From JBKQVT01 sp963727245 (GTDB lineage Bacteria; Planctomycetota; Planctomycetia; Pirellulales; Thermoguttaceae), in assembly GCA_963727245.1 (NCBI GenBank), contig CAVSFO010000005.1, positions 620,001-684,000 of the forward strand: a stretch of DNA of 64,000 bases. Direction: 5' to 3'. Under the pieces are notes generated by a model. It worked only from the letters and a program-made list of their open reading frames with translations. It did not search any database and was not told where the DNA came from. Position 1 is the first letter of the stretch. Each line of letters opens with the position of its first letter. A program made the position numbers and the translations under genes. Shown here in pieces: positions 8,419 to 15,948 of the stretch.

Positions 8419-9357
8419 TTACTTCATCGCCTCCACGGCCGCCAGCACTTCCAGCAAGGCCGCCTCCGGATCGTCGCCGGACAGTCGCAACAGCGGTCCT
8501 TGGCCGGGCCGCGTGGCCAGCGCCAGGAGATCTTGCCCAAATTGGCCTTCCGGCCCATCAGCGGGTGCCTCTAAGAGCACGATCAGCCGCGGCCGCACCA
8601 CCCCCGCCCGCAATGGTTCCCAAAGGGCAAGGTGCTCCTGCCGCCGCTCCGCTGGCAACCAGACGAGGGCCTCGTCGCACCAGAAATCGCTCACCACCCC
8701 GGCTGCCGCAGACCACCCCGGCCAGCCGGGCGACAGCAACGCCGGCCACTGGCGGAGAAATTCTAATTCCAGCGGCCGGTCATTACCAGCCGGCGCCGCG
8801 AGGATGGCATGGGCCCCGCTCCGCAGGGCAACCTGGCGGGCCAGTTCGGTCCTGCGGGGCATTGCGGGGCCTGTGATCGCCACGTAGAACGCCGATGAAT
8901 TCAAGTGGTCGAGGTGCTGTTGCACCGTCCAGCCGGTCAGGGGATGGACCATCGCGGCAGCGACCGAGGCCGCCGGCTCCAAGACGAATCGCCGCCAGGT
9001 CATGCGTGGATGCGGCAGGACCAGCGCCGGCGTCTGCCGCACTTCCCGATCGCACAACAACAGATCGAGATCGATCGGCCGCGGTCCCCAGCGCTCCTGC
9101 CGCCGGCGGCCCAGGCCGGCCTCGATCTCGTGCAAGAACTCCAGCATTGCCTCGGGCGGCAGCGAGGTCTCCACGACCACGGCGCCGTTGAGGTAGGGCG
9201 GCTGACGGGGCGGCCCGCCCGCCGACGGCGTTTCCAGCCAGGGACTTTGCCCGCACAGGCGGACCGCCGCATGGCCGGCCAACTGCGCCAGGGCCTGCTG
9301 GAGCATCCGCCTGCGGTCGCCGAGATTGGAGCCCAGGCCGATCAGGCAGACAGCCAT
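8419..9357 (-). CDS. folK: FolK (hydroxymethyldihydropteridine pyrophosphokinase) fused to a P-loop-kinase-like domain
   Basis: The first ~160 residues are HPPK: they start VCLIGLGSNLGDRR and contain PYLNGAVVVETSLPPEAML, then RWGPRPIDLDLLL and LPHPRMTWRRFVLEP. HPPK transfers pyrophosphate from ATP to the pterin in folate synthesis. The remaining ~150 residues look like a deoxynucleoside-kinase-type P-loop fold (YVAITGPAMPRRTELARQVA, later RLIVLLEAPADG), but the canonical GxxxxGK(T/S) is missing, so this half may be catalytically dead. The ATG at 9357 gives MAVCLIGLGSNLG; a longer upstream reading has no homology. It precedes panC by 11 bases. Confidence 0.9.
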   Translation of the reverse strand: MAVCLIGLGSNLGDRRRMLQQALAQLAGHAAVRLCGQSPWLETPSAGGPPRQPPYLNGAVVVETSLPPEAMLEFLHEIEAGLGRRRQERWGPRPIDLDLLLCDREVRQTPALVLPHPRMTWRRFVLEPAASVAAAMVHPLTGWTVQQHLDHLNSSAFYVAITGPAMPRRTELARQVALRSGAHAILAAPAGNDRPLELEFLRQWPALLSPGWPGWSAAAGVVSDFWCDEALVWLPAERRQEHLALWEPLRAGVVRPRLIVLLEAPADGPEGQFGQDLLALATRPGQGPLLRLSGDDPEAALLEVLAAVEAMK

Positions 9358-9713
9358 GGTGGAACAAGCCGCCGACTTGTTTTCTTGTAGCCGCTGACGC
9401 CGGGTGTGAACGCTTGCGTTTTTTTGCGATTTGCCAGAGAGGAAAGCATGGGGGGGGCCGTCCGGGCCGCGAACCTCCGCCGCCGACTGTCGTTCCCTAC
9501 GGTTTGCGCCCCCCATGCCCTCGTTCGTGCGTCTTACACTACGGTCGAAGCGCCGTGTCAGACTGTCATTGTCCCGATGCTGCGAATTCTGTCAAGGCGT
9601 TGGAAGCGAGTTGGCAAGAACTTGATCCTTTTTCGCTGCCAATTATACTGGAAGTCAGAGCGATGCTTGCATTGCATGTGTCAGCAACAAGTTCTCGGAA
9701 GAGGAGAAATCGG
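9358..9713. other. Intergenic region between divergent folK and a small secreted protein gene
   Basis: No gene is supported here. The right end carries the promoter listed at 9622-9649. The remainder shows no repeat family and no recognisable structure; open frames through it lack ribosome-binding sites or family motifs. Confidence 0.6.
9622..9649 (+). promoter_or_regulatory. Predicted sigma-70 type promoter
   Basis: TTGATC, a 16-base spacer, then TATACT. It is followed about 65 bases later by the GTG start at 9714, which has an AGAGGAG ribosome-binding site. Confidence 0.5.
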
Positions 9714-10100
9714 GTGAGAAGTTTTCGCGCCAGCGGAATTGTCGTCATCGCTGCGGCCACTGTGTTCGCCACAGCCGCCGTCGCCACGGCAGGTCGGCGA
9801 TGCCGCTGTCAACCGTGGCCGCCGTGCACTTGCGTGCAGCAATCCACCCCCGGATCCGCGCCGGCCGCCGGCGTGCCGACGTTGGCCCCGGCGCGACCCT
9901 CCACCGGGACGCCTGCCGAGGCCCAGTCGCTGCGCCAGCAGCACAGCAGCACCGTTTATGTCAGCGTCGAGGTCAAGTCGGAGGGTGCCACGACCAGGCT
10001 CCGCCCGGTGCCCGGCTTGTCCAGCAGTGTTGCGGCTAGCGTTGGTTCGGCACTGCTGGACAAGCCAGCAGTGGCACCGAACGGCTCGCCGGGCCATTGA
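9714..10100 (+). CDS. Small secreted cysteine/proline-rich protein
   Basis: Not recognised. A 128-residue product from a GTG start preceded by AGAGGAG. An Arg-containing N-terminus and the hydrophobic stretch GIVVIAAATVFATAAVATAG make a clear signal peptide. A short Cys/Trp/Pro segment (RCRCQPWPPCTCVQQ) and a Pro/Ala/Thr linker follow. The last ~34 residues, from RLRPVPGLSS to the stop, are encoded by the palindromic element at 10007-10078, so the natural C-terminus has been replaced or extended by repeat DNA. The predicted promoter upstream supports expression. Confidence 0.5.
   Translation: MRSFRASGIVVIAAATVFATAAVATAGRRCRCQPWPPCTCVQQSTPGSAPAAGVPTLAPARPSTGTPAEAQSLRQQHSSTVYVSVEVKSEGATTRLRPVPGLSSSVAASVGSALLDKPAVAPNGSPGH
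10007..10078. repeat. GGTGCC...CAGCAGTG palindromic element
   Basis: GGTGCCCGGCTTGTCCAGCA at the left and TGCTGGACAAGCCAGCAGTG at the right, with a short variable loop. It belongs to the family at 5964-6036 and 63428-63504, and it overlaps the end of the small secreted protein gene. Confidence 0.85.
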
Positions 10101-10101
10101 G

Positions 10102-10827
10102 TTACGCCCTCAAGCGGCACAGGCCGGCAAAGCGGCCAAGCACCTGCCGCGCCAGCACTTGCAACGCCGGCAGCCGCTGGCGCGTTGCCGCCCGGATGGC
10201 CTCGGGATCGATGTAATCCAATTTGGCCAACTCGCCGCAGTTGCCCGGCTCTCCCAGCCAGTCTTCGATCATCGCGGCGGTCATCTCGACGTGGAACTGC
10301 AGGCCGTAGGCGCAGGGGCCGGCCCGAAACGCCTGCTGAACGCACAAGGGGCTTTGCGCCAGGTGGACCGCCCCGGGAGGCAAGTCGAAGGTGTCGCCAT
10401 GCCATTGAAAGACGGTGATCGCTTTGCCGCAGCCGGCAAACAGCGGATCGGCCGCCGCCGCCGGCGTCATCTCGATCGAGTACCAGCCGATTTCCTTAAC
10501 CCGATTGGGAAAGACCTTGGCCCCCAGCGCCTTGGCCAGCAGTTGGGCGCCCAGGCAAATGCCCAGCATCGGCAGCCGCAGATCGAGGGCCCGGCGGATC
10601 CAATCGACCTCGGCCGCCAGGAACGGATACCGCTCGGTTTCGTCGACGTTCATCGGCCCGCCCATGACCACCAGCCCCGGCACGCTCTGCAGATCGAGCC
10701 GGGCAGTCGCCGCGCCGCCCTCGAACAGATCGACATAGCGGAATTCCAGTCCCGCGCCGCTAAGGGCATCTTCCAGCGTGCCGGCGGGCTCGTGGCGGAC
10801 GTGGCGAAGAATGGGGATCGGCGTCAT
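10102..10827 (-). CDS. Class I glutamine amidotransferase (GMP synthase glutaminase-like)
   Basis: A stand-alone GATase1 domain of about 241 residues that would release ammonia from glutamine. The nucleophile elbow LPMLGICLGAQLLAKALG carries the catalytic cysteine. The oxyanion region LVVMGGPMNVDE, the motif FQWHGDTFDLP and the histidine strand YGLQFHVEM are all present. The start is ATG at 10827. No synthase domain is attached, so the partner or substrate is unknown; similar proteins are often annotated only as GMP synthase-related. It converges on the small secreted gene, with stops one base apart. The frame is intact. Confidence 0.9.
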   Translation of the reverse strand: MTPIPILRHVRHEPAGTLEDALSGAGLEFRYVDLFEGGAATARLDLQSVPGLVVMGGPMNVDETERYPFLAAEVDWIRRALDLRLPMLGICLGAQLLAKALGAKVFPNRVKEIGWYSIEMTPAAAADPLFAGCGKAITVFQWHGDTFDLPPGAVHLAQSPLCVQQAFRAGPCAYGLQFHVEMTAAMIEDWLGEPGNCGELAKLDYIDPEAIRAATRQRLPALQVLARQVLGRFAGLCRLRA

Positions 10828-10852
10828 AGGGCCTGAATTCCGCAATTTCCAA

Positions 10853-10865
10853 GGGGACAGTCCCC
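10853..10865. repeat. Half copy of the GGGGACAGTCCCC palindrome
   Basis: The 13-base core GGGGACAGTCCCC alone, just upstream of the amidotransferase gene. The rest of the REP-like element is missing. Confidence 0.6.
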
Positions 10866-10871
10866 AGCTTC

Positions 10872-11024
10872 TTAGGACCGGTTGTCGGGACGATCTCGGC
10901 CCGTGGCGAGATGGTGCGGCCCGCGGACGCCCGCATGGGCGGCGTCGAAGCGGACCTTTCGCACGATCGGGCCGACCGGCGGCAGCGGCGCGGGCGGCTT
11001 CTTATTGTCCCCTGGGCTATCCAT
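10872..11024 (-). CDS. Possible 50-residue small protein
   Basis: An ATG at 11024 preceded by GAGGGA at good spacing opens a 50-codon frame: a Pro/Lys-rich start (DNKKPPAPLPPVGPIVRKVR) and a basic, His-rich end. There is no signal peptide, membrane segment or family I recognise. The ribosome-binding site is the only direct support. It could be a conserved short planctomycete protein or a chance frame. Confidence 0.35.
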   Translation of the reverse strand: MDSPGDNKKPPAPLPPVGPIVRKVRFDAAHAGVRGPHHLATGRDRPDNRS

Positions 11025-11165
11025 CGCGTTCCCTCGATTCTGCAACCGATCCGGGCCTGGCGGCGCAGGCGTGCGGCTGTAAAAGAGCTTACCCGCTGCG
11101 GCCCGCCCTGACAATCCCCTTGGCTCCAAGCGGCGGGAGGAGATGCCCGGCGGCCCCTTTCCCCG

Positions 11166-11308
11166 CTTGCCCTGGTTTGCTATTCTAAGAAGCTGTTGCT
11201 CTGTAGGGTGGGTCGAGCGCAGCGAGCCCCACCGCCGGTCTCTCGCGGATTTTGGTGGGGCTCGCTGCGCTCGACCCACCCTACAGACTTGCCCTGGTTT
11301 GCTATTCT
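11166..11308. repeat. Palindromic GTAGGGTGGGTCGAGC element flanked by 21-base direct repeats
   Basis: The palindrome (11203-11284) has arms of GTAGGGTGGGTCGAGCGCAG and its complement. It is flanked by perfect 21-base direct repeats (11166-11186 and 11288-11308, containing CTGGTTTGCTATTCT) in the leader of the ykgJ-like gene. This resembles a long target duplication or a slipped-strand duplication around an inserted element. Confidence 0.8.
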
Positions 11309-11342
11309 GAGGAGATTGTTTCTCCCAGGTCTTGAGGCTGGC

Positions 11343-11789
11343 ATGAGCGACGTGGTTTCCTGCAAAATCGCGACAAAAATGTCCGGGCCGGCGCGGCGGC
11401 GCCAGGGCGGCCCGAGAGGCGAGGTCCGTTGCACGTCCTGTGCGGCCAAGTGTTGTCGTTACTTCGCCCTGTCGATCGACGCGCCGACGACGTGGAAGGA
11501 TTTTGACTCGATCCGCTGGTTCCTGTTGCACGATCGGGCCGCCGTGTTCCGCGAAGACGGCACCTGGTATCTCCTCGTCCAGACGCCCTGCCGGCATCTG
11601 GGGCCGGACCATCGCTGTACGATTTACGAAAGCCGGCCGCAGATTTGCCGGTCCTACTCCACGACCGACTGCGAGTACCGTGACGATTGGGTCTACGACC
11701 AGTATTGGGAGACGCCCGAGCAGGTCGAGGAATATGCCGAGGCGGTGCTGGGGCCGCGCAGGGGCCGGAGCAATCGGAGACCACGATGA
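11343..11789 (+). CDS. YkgJ-family cysteine-cluster (zinc/iron) protein
   Basis: A small metal-binding protein of the YkgJ/Fe-S oxidoreductase-like family. The cysteine pattern is plain: CTSCAAKCCRYFA near residues 31-40, then PCRHLGPDHRCTIYESRPQI and CRSYSTTDCEY. Function is not established for the family; a metal-chelating role is usually assumed. I chose the ATG at 11343; an internal ATG at 11379 also precedes the cysteine cluster. The stop overlaps the hisS start (ATGA), so hisS is probably co-translated. Confidence 0.85.
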   Translation: MSDVVSCKIATKMSGPARRRQGGPRGEVRCTSCAAKCCRYFALSIDAPTTWKDFDSIRWFLLHDRAAVFREDGTWYLLVQTPCRHLGPDHRCTIYESRPQICRSYSTTDCEYRDDWVYDQYWETPEQVEEYAEAVLGPRRGRSNRRPR

Positions 11790-13129
11790 CGACGCCACGC
11801 ATCGCGCCGCGCACGCTCAAGGGTTTCCGCGACTACACGCCGGAGATGATGATTCCGCGCGAGCGGCTCATCGACACGGCCCGGCGGGTGTATCGCTCCT
11901 ACGGCTTTATGCCCATCGACACGCCGGCGCTGGAATACCTGGAGATTCTCACTGGCAAGGGAGGCGAGGAGACCGACAAGCAGATTTACAAGTTCCAGGA
12001 CCACGGCGGCCGTTGGGTGGGCCTGCGCTTCGACCTGACGGTGCCGCTGGCCCGCTTCGCGGCCCAGCACGTCGCCGAGTTGGGCGTGCCGCTGAAGCGA
12101 TATCACATCGCCACGGTCTGGCGGGGTGAGAATACGCAGCGCGGCCGTTACCGCGAGTTCATGCAGTGCGACTTCGACACCATCGGCACCCGCTCGATCG
12201 CCGCTGACATCGAGACGGTCCTGGTCGTCCACGACCTCTTCCGCCAGATCGGCTTCCGCGAGTTCACCATCCACCTCAACAACCGCCTGGTCCTGAGCGG
12301 CCTGCTGGAGCGGCTGGGACTGGCAGGGCAAGCCACGCTGGTGCTGCGGGCCCTGGATAAGCTGGCCAAGATCGGCCCCGACCGGGTCGCCGAAGAAATG
12401 ACCGCCACCGCCGGCGCCACGCGCGGCGCAGGCGCGGGAAATCCTCCGCCTGGCCGAAATCTCCGGCCCCAGCGACGACGTGCTCCGCCAGCTCGAACCG
12501 CTGGTGGCCGGCAGCGAGACGGGACTGAGGGCGCCGCCAGGCTGAAGGCGGTCCTCGACGGCGCCGCCGCGGCCGGCATGGCGCCCGAGCGCCTGAGGCT
12601 GGACGTCTCCATCGCCCGCGGCCTGGATTACTATACCGGCACCGTGCTGGAGACCTTTCTCGACGCCCTGCCGGGCATCGGCAGCGTCTGCTCCGGCGGC
12701 CGTTACGACAACCTGGCCGAGTTGTATACCAACCAGGAGCTGCCCGGCATTGGCGCCTCGCTCGGGCTGGATCGGCTGCTGGCGGCCATGGAAGAATTGC
12801 AGATGATCGAGAAGGTCTCGACGCCGGCCCCGGTGCTGGTCGCCTTCTTCGACGCCGGACGGCTGCACGATTACTTGCGGCTGGCCTCGGCCCTGCGGGC
12901 CGCGGGCCTGGGCGTCGAGGTCTTTCCCGAGCCGAAGAAACTTGGCCAGCAGTTGAAGTATGCCGATCGCCGCGGCTTCCGCGTGGCGTTGATTGCCGGG
13001 CAAGACGAGTTTGATCGCGGCATCTGCCAAGTCAAAGACCTCCAGCACGCCCGGCAGCAGGACGTGCCCCTGGAGCCGGATGCGCAAAGCATAATCGAGG
13101 CAGTGAGGAGAATCCTGACGGAAGGATGA
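11786..13129 (+). CDS. hisS: Histidyl-tRNA synthetase with a compensated double frameshift
   Basis: Charges tRNA-His with histidine in the cytoplasm (class II synthetase). Motif 1 region PRTLKGFRDYTPEMM, motif 2 YREFMQCDFDTIGTRS, the histidine-specific loop LDVSIARGLDYYTGTV and motif 3 GIGASLGLDRLLAAMEEL are intact, as is the anticodon-binding domain (LVAFFDAGRL onward). Between about 12420 and 12535 the annotated frame reads nonsense, while the +1 frame gives AQAREILRLAEISGPSDDVL. Two compensating indels therefore hide about 37 wrong residues in an apparently open frame. The start overlaps the ykgJ-like stop. The stop TGA lies inside the AAGGATGAAGG repeat. Confidence 0.95.
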   Translation: MTTPRIAPRTLKGFRDYTPEMMIPRERLIDTARRVYRSYGFMPIDTPALEYLEILTGKGGEETDKQIYKFQDHGGRWVGLRFDLTVPLARFAAQHVAELGVPLKRYHIATVWRGENTQRGRYREFMQCDFDTIGTRSIAADIETVLVVHDLFRQIGFREFTIHLNNRLVLSGLLERLGLAGQATLVLRALDKLAKIGPDRVAEEMTATAGATRGAGAGNPPPGRNLRPQRRRAPPARTAGGRQRDGTEGAARLKAVLDGAAAAGMAPERLRLDVSIARGLDYYTGTVLETFLDALPGIGSVCSGGRYDNLAELYTNQELPGIGASLGLDRLLAAMEELQMIEKVSTPAPVLVAFFDAGRLHDYLRLASALRAAGLGVEVFPEPKKLGQQLKYADRRGFRVALIAGQDEFDRGICQVKDLQHARQQDVPLEPDAQSIIEAVRRILTEG

Positions 13130-13227
13130 AGGATAAAGGATGAAGGATGAAAGCGGGGCTGCCGCCTCGCTGGCACGGTTCGTCCTGGTGTCCCTTCATC
13201 CTTTATCCTTTATCCTTCATCCTTAAC
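13121..13227. repeat. Inverted pair of AAGGATR heptamer arrays
   Basis: Tandem AAGGATGAAGGATAAAGG units begin at the hisS stop and are repeated in inverse orientation (CATCCTTTATCCTTTATCC) ending at 13227, with about 45 bases between. They could fold into a long hairpin at the end of hisS. Confidence 0.8.
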
Positions 13228-13229
13228 TT

Positions 13230-13457
13230 GTGGCCAATCGCGACAACCATTACGAAGCGGCTTTTGAAGAGTACCTCCGCAGCCGCGGGGTGCCCTATGT
13301 CGCGGTCGATGAGGCCAAGCGGAGCGTGCTCTCCGACGATCCCCGTCGCTCCCGGTCGTTCCCGGTTTCTCCCCATGTTTTCGGGTCGATCTGGGGAGAT
13401 TTGAGGGAGATTTTCAGGGCTAAAATGGATCTGCAAGAGCACGGCCCCCGGGGCTGA
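13230..13457 (+). pseudogene. Truncated copy of the HYExO-like gene at 15265
   Basis: The first ~36 codons (ANRDNHYEAAFEEYLRSRGV, then PYVAVDEAKRSVLSD) match the start of the gene at 15265-15792 almost base for base. Identity stops near 13338, and the frame continues for 39 unrelated codons. The nuclease motif region is absent, so this is a non-functional fragment left by duplication of the 5' end. It begins directly after the heptamer array. Confidence 0.8.
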
Positions 13458-13732
13458 TCTCGCCACCTTCTGCCTCCTGCGCGCCGCGATTGATCCCGAG
13501 CGAGGGAGGCCAGCGGGCTGCCTTGGCACCTTGCTGGCCGTCTTCCTCGCGGACGTCCTGTCGGCAGCAGCGTTCAGAAATCCGCCGCTTCCTGCGCAAA
13601 ATCCTTGCAATTTACGGGGGGGGGTAATATGAGGGGGAATTGTCGTCCCCAGCGTACCCGAGGACGCGGGCAGGGTGGTCCTGCCTCGCCATTGGGGCGG
13701 CGCGTGGCACCAGACGTTGAAGGAGTTTTGCT

Positions 13733-14477
13733 ATGAGAAGTTTGATTTGTGCCGTGGCTGTGGGTGTTGGGCTGGCCCTGACGAACGTTTCCGGGGTGTT
13801 CGCCGGTTCGATTCAATTCACTGATCCGCTAAACGGATCGACGCTTGACCCGTGGTGGAACGCCAACCAGCAGACCTCGGGCTACATCACGTATCCCTCC
13901 ACCTATCTTGGGGTGCCGTGCGTGCAGTTCACCCATTATGACGAGGCGGCCAGCGGTGCGGTCGCCCTGGTTCACGACTTCTCCGGACCGACCTACGGCG
14001 ATGTCTCTGTCCAGTTTTATGACACCGGGGCGGGTCAAACCTACGGCGGCTATATCGAGTTGATCCTCCAGAACTCCGCCCTCAACGAAAGCGCGGATTT
14101 GGCTACAACGGACATGGATTGGTCCGGTTGGCCCGGCAGTAACCAGTACAACTTTGGCCTTTTCGACGGCTCTACTGCCACTTCTGCCGTGTCAAGGACA
14201 CAGGATTGGCATCAGTACGAGATCGACGATACGCCCAGCTCGTTGACAATTTCCGTCGATGGCATTGCCGTTTACACCGGCGCGGGGGGAATTCCCTTCG
14301 ACAGTATTCAAATCCATTCTCGGCAACTTTCAGTACAGGCCAGGCTTCACCACCTACTTCACGGATTTCTCATTCAGCGGCCAAACCGCTCCCGAGCCCT
14401 CCACCATCGCCTTGCTCGGCGTGGGCGCTCTCGGCCTCGCCGCCTGCGCGTGGCGGCGGAAGCGGCGGGCGGCGTAG
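13733..14477 (+). CDS. PEP-CTERM exported protein, one frameshift
   Basis: An exported beta-rich protein with both sorting signals: the N-terminal signal peptide SLICAVAVGVGLALTNVSGV, and a C-terminal PEP-CTERM tail made of PEPSTIALLGVGALGLAACA and WRRKRR. Such tails are cut by an exosortase (EpsH/XrtA type), and the protein usually goes to the cell surface or extracellular matrix. The middle (TLDPWWNANQQTSGY, then DWHQYEIDDTPSSLTISVDG) resembles a carbohydrate-binding-like fold. The frame shifts near 14318, between FDSIQI and GNFQYRPGFTTYF. AAGGAG precedes the ATG. No exosortase is visible in the window. Confidence 0.85.
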
Positions 14478-14595
14478 CGGAACCCGTGGTTCCCGTGGCG
14501 GCACAATGACGGCCGGCGCCATCGGCAGCCGATCCCGACCACGATAGAAAGACCGCCGCCTAGCCGGTGTGGATGGCGCGGGTATAGGGAACGGC

Positions 14596-14935
14596 CTACC
14601 ACTGATCGAGCATGCGCCGGAGCCCCACGGCCACGCGTTGACGATCCGTTGGTTGCAGGCGACCAAGAATCCGATGAATATCAGACTTGTCGAGGGTTGC
14701 CAGTTTATGGAGCCGGCCGATGGATGGAGCGAGCAAGCCAGCGCCCGCGCCAGTCGACAACAGTCACATCAAAAGGTGACGGGCTCGCCTGTGTTGTGAT
14801 CCTTGCAACCAGCAGGTCGGCGTCGCCCGCGTCAAGAATAACGAGCGCGGGCCGCAGTTTGCGCCCGGCGCCGGACGTGAACGGGAATTCAACCAGGACG
14901 ACATCACCCGGCTTATAAACTGCCATAGATGTCAT
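14596..14935 (-). CDS. PemK/MazF-like endoribonuclease toxin, one frameshift
   Basis: Toxin of a type II toxin-antitoxin pair, expected to cut RNA. The start VYKPGDVVLVEFPFTSGAGR then KLRPALVILDAG is the characteristic first strand region of PemK/MazF proteins. The original frame stops after WLARSIHRPAP, but a +1 shift near 14745 restores AGLLAPSIG, HKLATLDKSDIHRILGRL and a C-terminus LRRMLDQW ending at 14596, matching the usual family layout. The start (ATG 14935 or 14926) lies inside the end of the antitoxin gene. The shift could be an assembly error or could have disarmed the toxin. Confidence 0.8.
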
Positions 14936-15122
14936 CGCTCTGCGAATAACCGGCGAGGAACCGATCCGCCGTCAATCGCTTCCAATCCTCCTCCTCGAAT
15001 GAGTCGCCGACCAGGAGCACCACGCGCACACGATCGGCATCCGGAATTTGAGCGGCGATGTCCGGCGGAACCTGCAATATCCCATCAGACGGTATCTGGG
15101 CTTGAAATTCAAGGACTTTCAT
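14913..15122 (-). CDS. Antitoxin-like protein upstream of the PemK-like toxin
   Basis: A 69-residue protein starting KVLEFQAQIPSDGILQVPPD with VRVVLLVGDSFEEEDWKRLT, ending FLAGYSQSDDIYGSL. The N-terminal strand region resembles AbrB-type or similar DNA-binding antitoxin starts, and the acidic C-terminus would wrap the toxin; I cannot assign a named family. It overlaps the toxin gene by 23 bases, the classic toxin-antitoxin arrangement. A TATAAT-like -10 on the minus strand lies at 15177-15182. Confidence 0.7.
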   Translation of the reverse strand: MKVLEFQAQIPSDGILQVPPDIAAQIPDADRVRVVLLVGDSFEEEDWKRLTADRFLAGYSQSDDIYGSL

Positions 15123-15264
15123 CGTCGATCCTCAAACACGGGTCTTCTTTTTTCTTCCCCGAGCGTCGCCGCCTCAATTATACCACGAAAGACGGCGACA
15201 ACCCAGTGGGGTATTGTGTATACTGTTTCGTGTTTCCGCCTCTTTCCTTCAGCCCTTTCGTCTC

Positions 15265-15792
15265 ATGGCCAACCGCGACAACCATTACGAAGCGGCCTTT
15301 GAAGAGTACCTCCGCAGCCGCGGGGTGCCCTATGTCGCGGTCGACGAGGCCAAGCGCAGCGTGCTCTCCGACGGCGGCTCGATCAAGAGCCTCGATTTCA
15401 TCGTCTCGACGCCGGGCCCGACCACCTGGCTGGTCGATGTCAAGGGCCGCCGCTTTCCCAGCGGAGACATTCAAAAGCAGTACTGGAAGAACTGGTCCAC
15501 GCGCGACGATTTGCAGAGCCTGGCCCAATGGGAACGCCTGTTCGGCGAGACGTTTTGCGGCCTGTTCGTTTTTGCCTATGACATCCTGGGCCGGCGGGCG
15601 CCGCTGCCGGCCGAGCAGCTCTTCGAGTTTCGCGGCCAGCTCTACGGATTCGTGGCCGTGCGGCTTTCCGACTATGCCGGCCACGCCCACCCGATTTCGA
15701 CCAGTTGGGACACGCTGGCGATGTCGGCCGCCGATTTCCGCCGCCTCGCCCAGCCGCTGGAAGAGCTGCTCGGCGGCGGCAAGCCGACGTAA
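15265..15792 (+). CDS. HYExO-like planctomycete protein with putative PD-(D/E)XK nuclease motif
   Basis: A 175-residue protein. The N-terminus ANRDNHYEAAFEEYLRSRGV is, to my recollection, typical of a planctomycete family called HYExO. Residues about 40-65 read SIKSLDFIV, then TTWLVDVKGRRFPSG, which fits the D...(D/E)xK core of restriction-endonuclease-like folds (Asp of LDF, then Asp-x-Lys of DVK). The function is not known; DNA cleavage or repair is only inferred. I chose the ATG at 15265; the longer in-frame start at 15214 adds non-conserved residues. A broken copy of the first 109 bases lies at 13230. Confidence 0.75.
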   Translation: MANRDNHYEAAFEEYLRSRGVPYVAVDEAKRSVLSDGGSIKSLDFIVSTPGPTTWLVDVKGRRFPSGDIQKQYWKNWSTRDDLQSLAQWERLFGETFCGLFVFAYDILGRRAPLPAEQLFEFRGQLYGFVAVRLSDYAGHAHPISTSWDTLAMSAADFRRLAQPLEELLGGGKPT

Positions 15793-15948
15793 CGACCGGC
15801 AATTCAAGGCGGCCCCCGGGGCTTGACACGCTGCGCGATCTGGTGTGTAATAAATGGCGTCGCCTCGGCGGCCCGTGCCCGTAACGATCACACCCCATCG
15901 AGCCGTCCTTACCGGCGGCCCCGCCTGATTTTCACAACGGAGGACACC

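Noticed and set aside
11693..13087. Minus-strand open frame opposite hisS
   Set aside because: Antisense shadow; the plus strand carries all the HisS motifs.
13121..13227. Heptamer arrays considered as a CRISPR-like repeat array
   Set aside because: The units are 7 bases, tandem, without unique spacers, and no cas gene is present.
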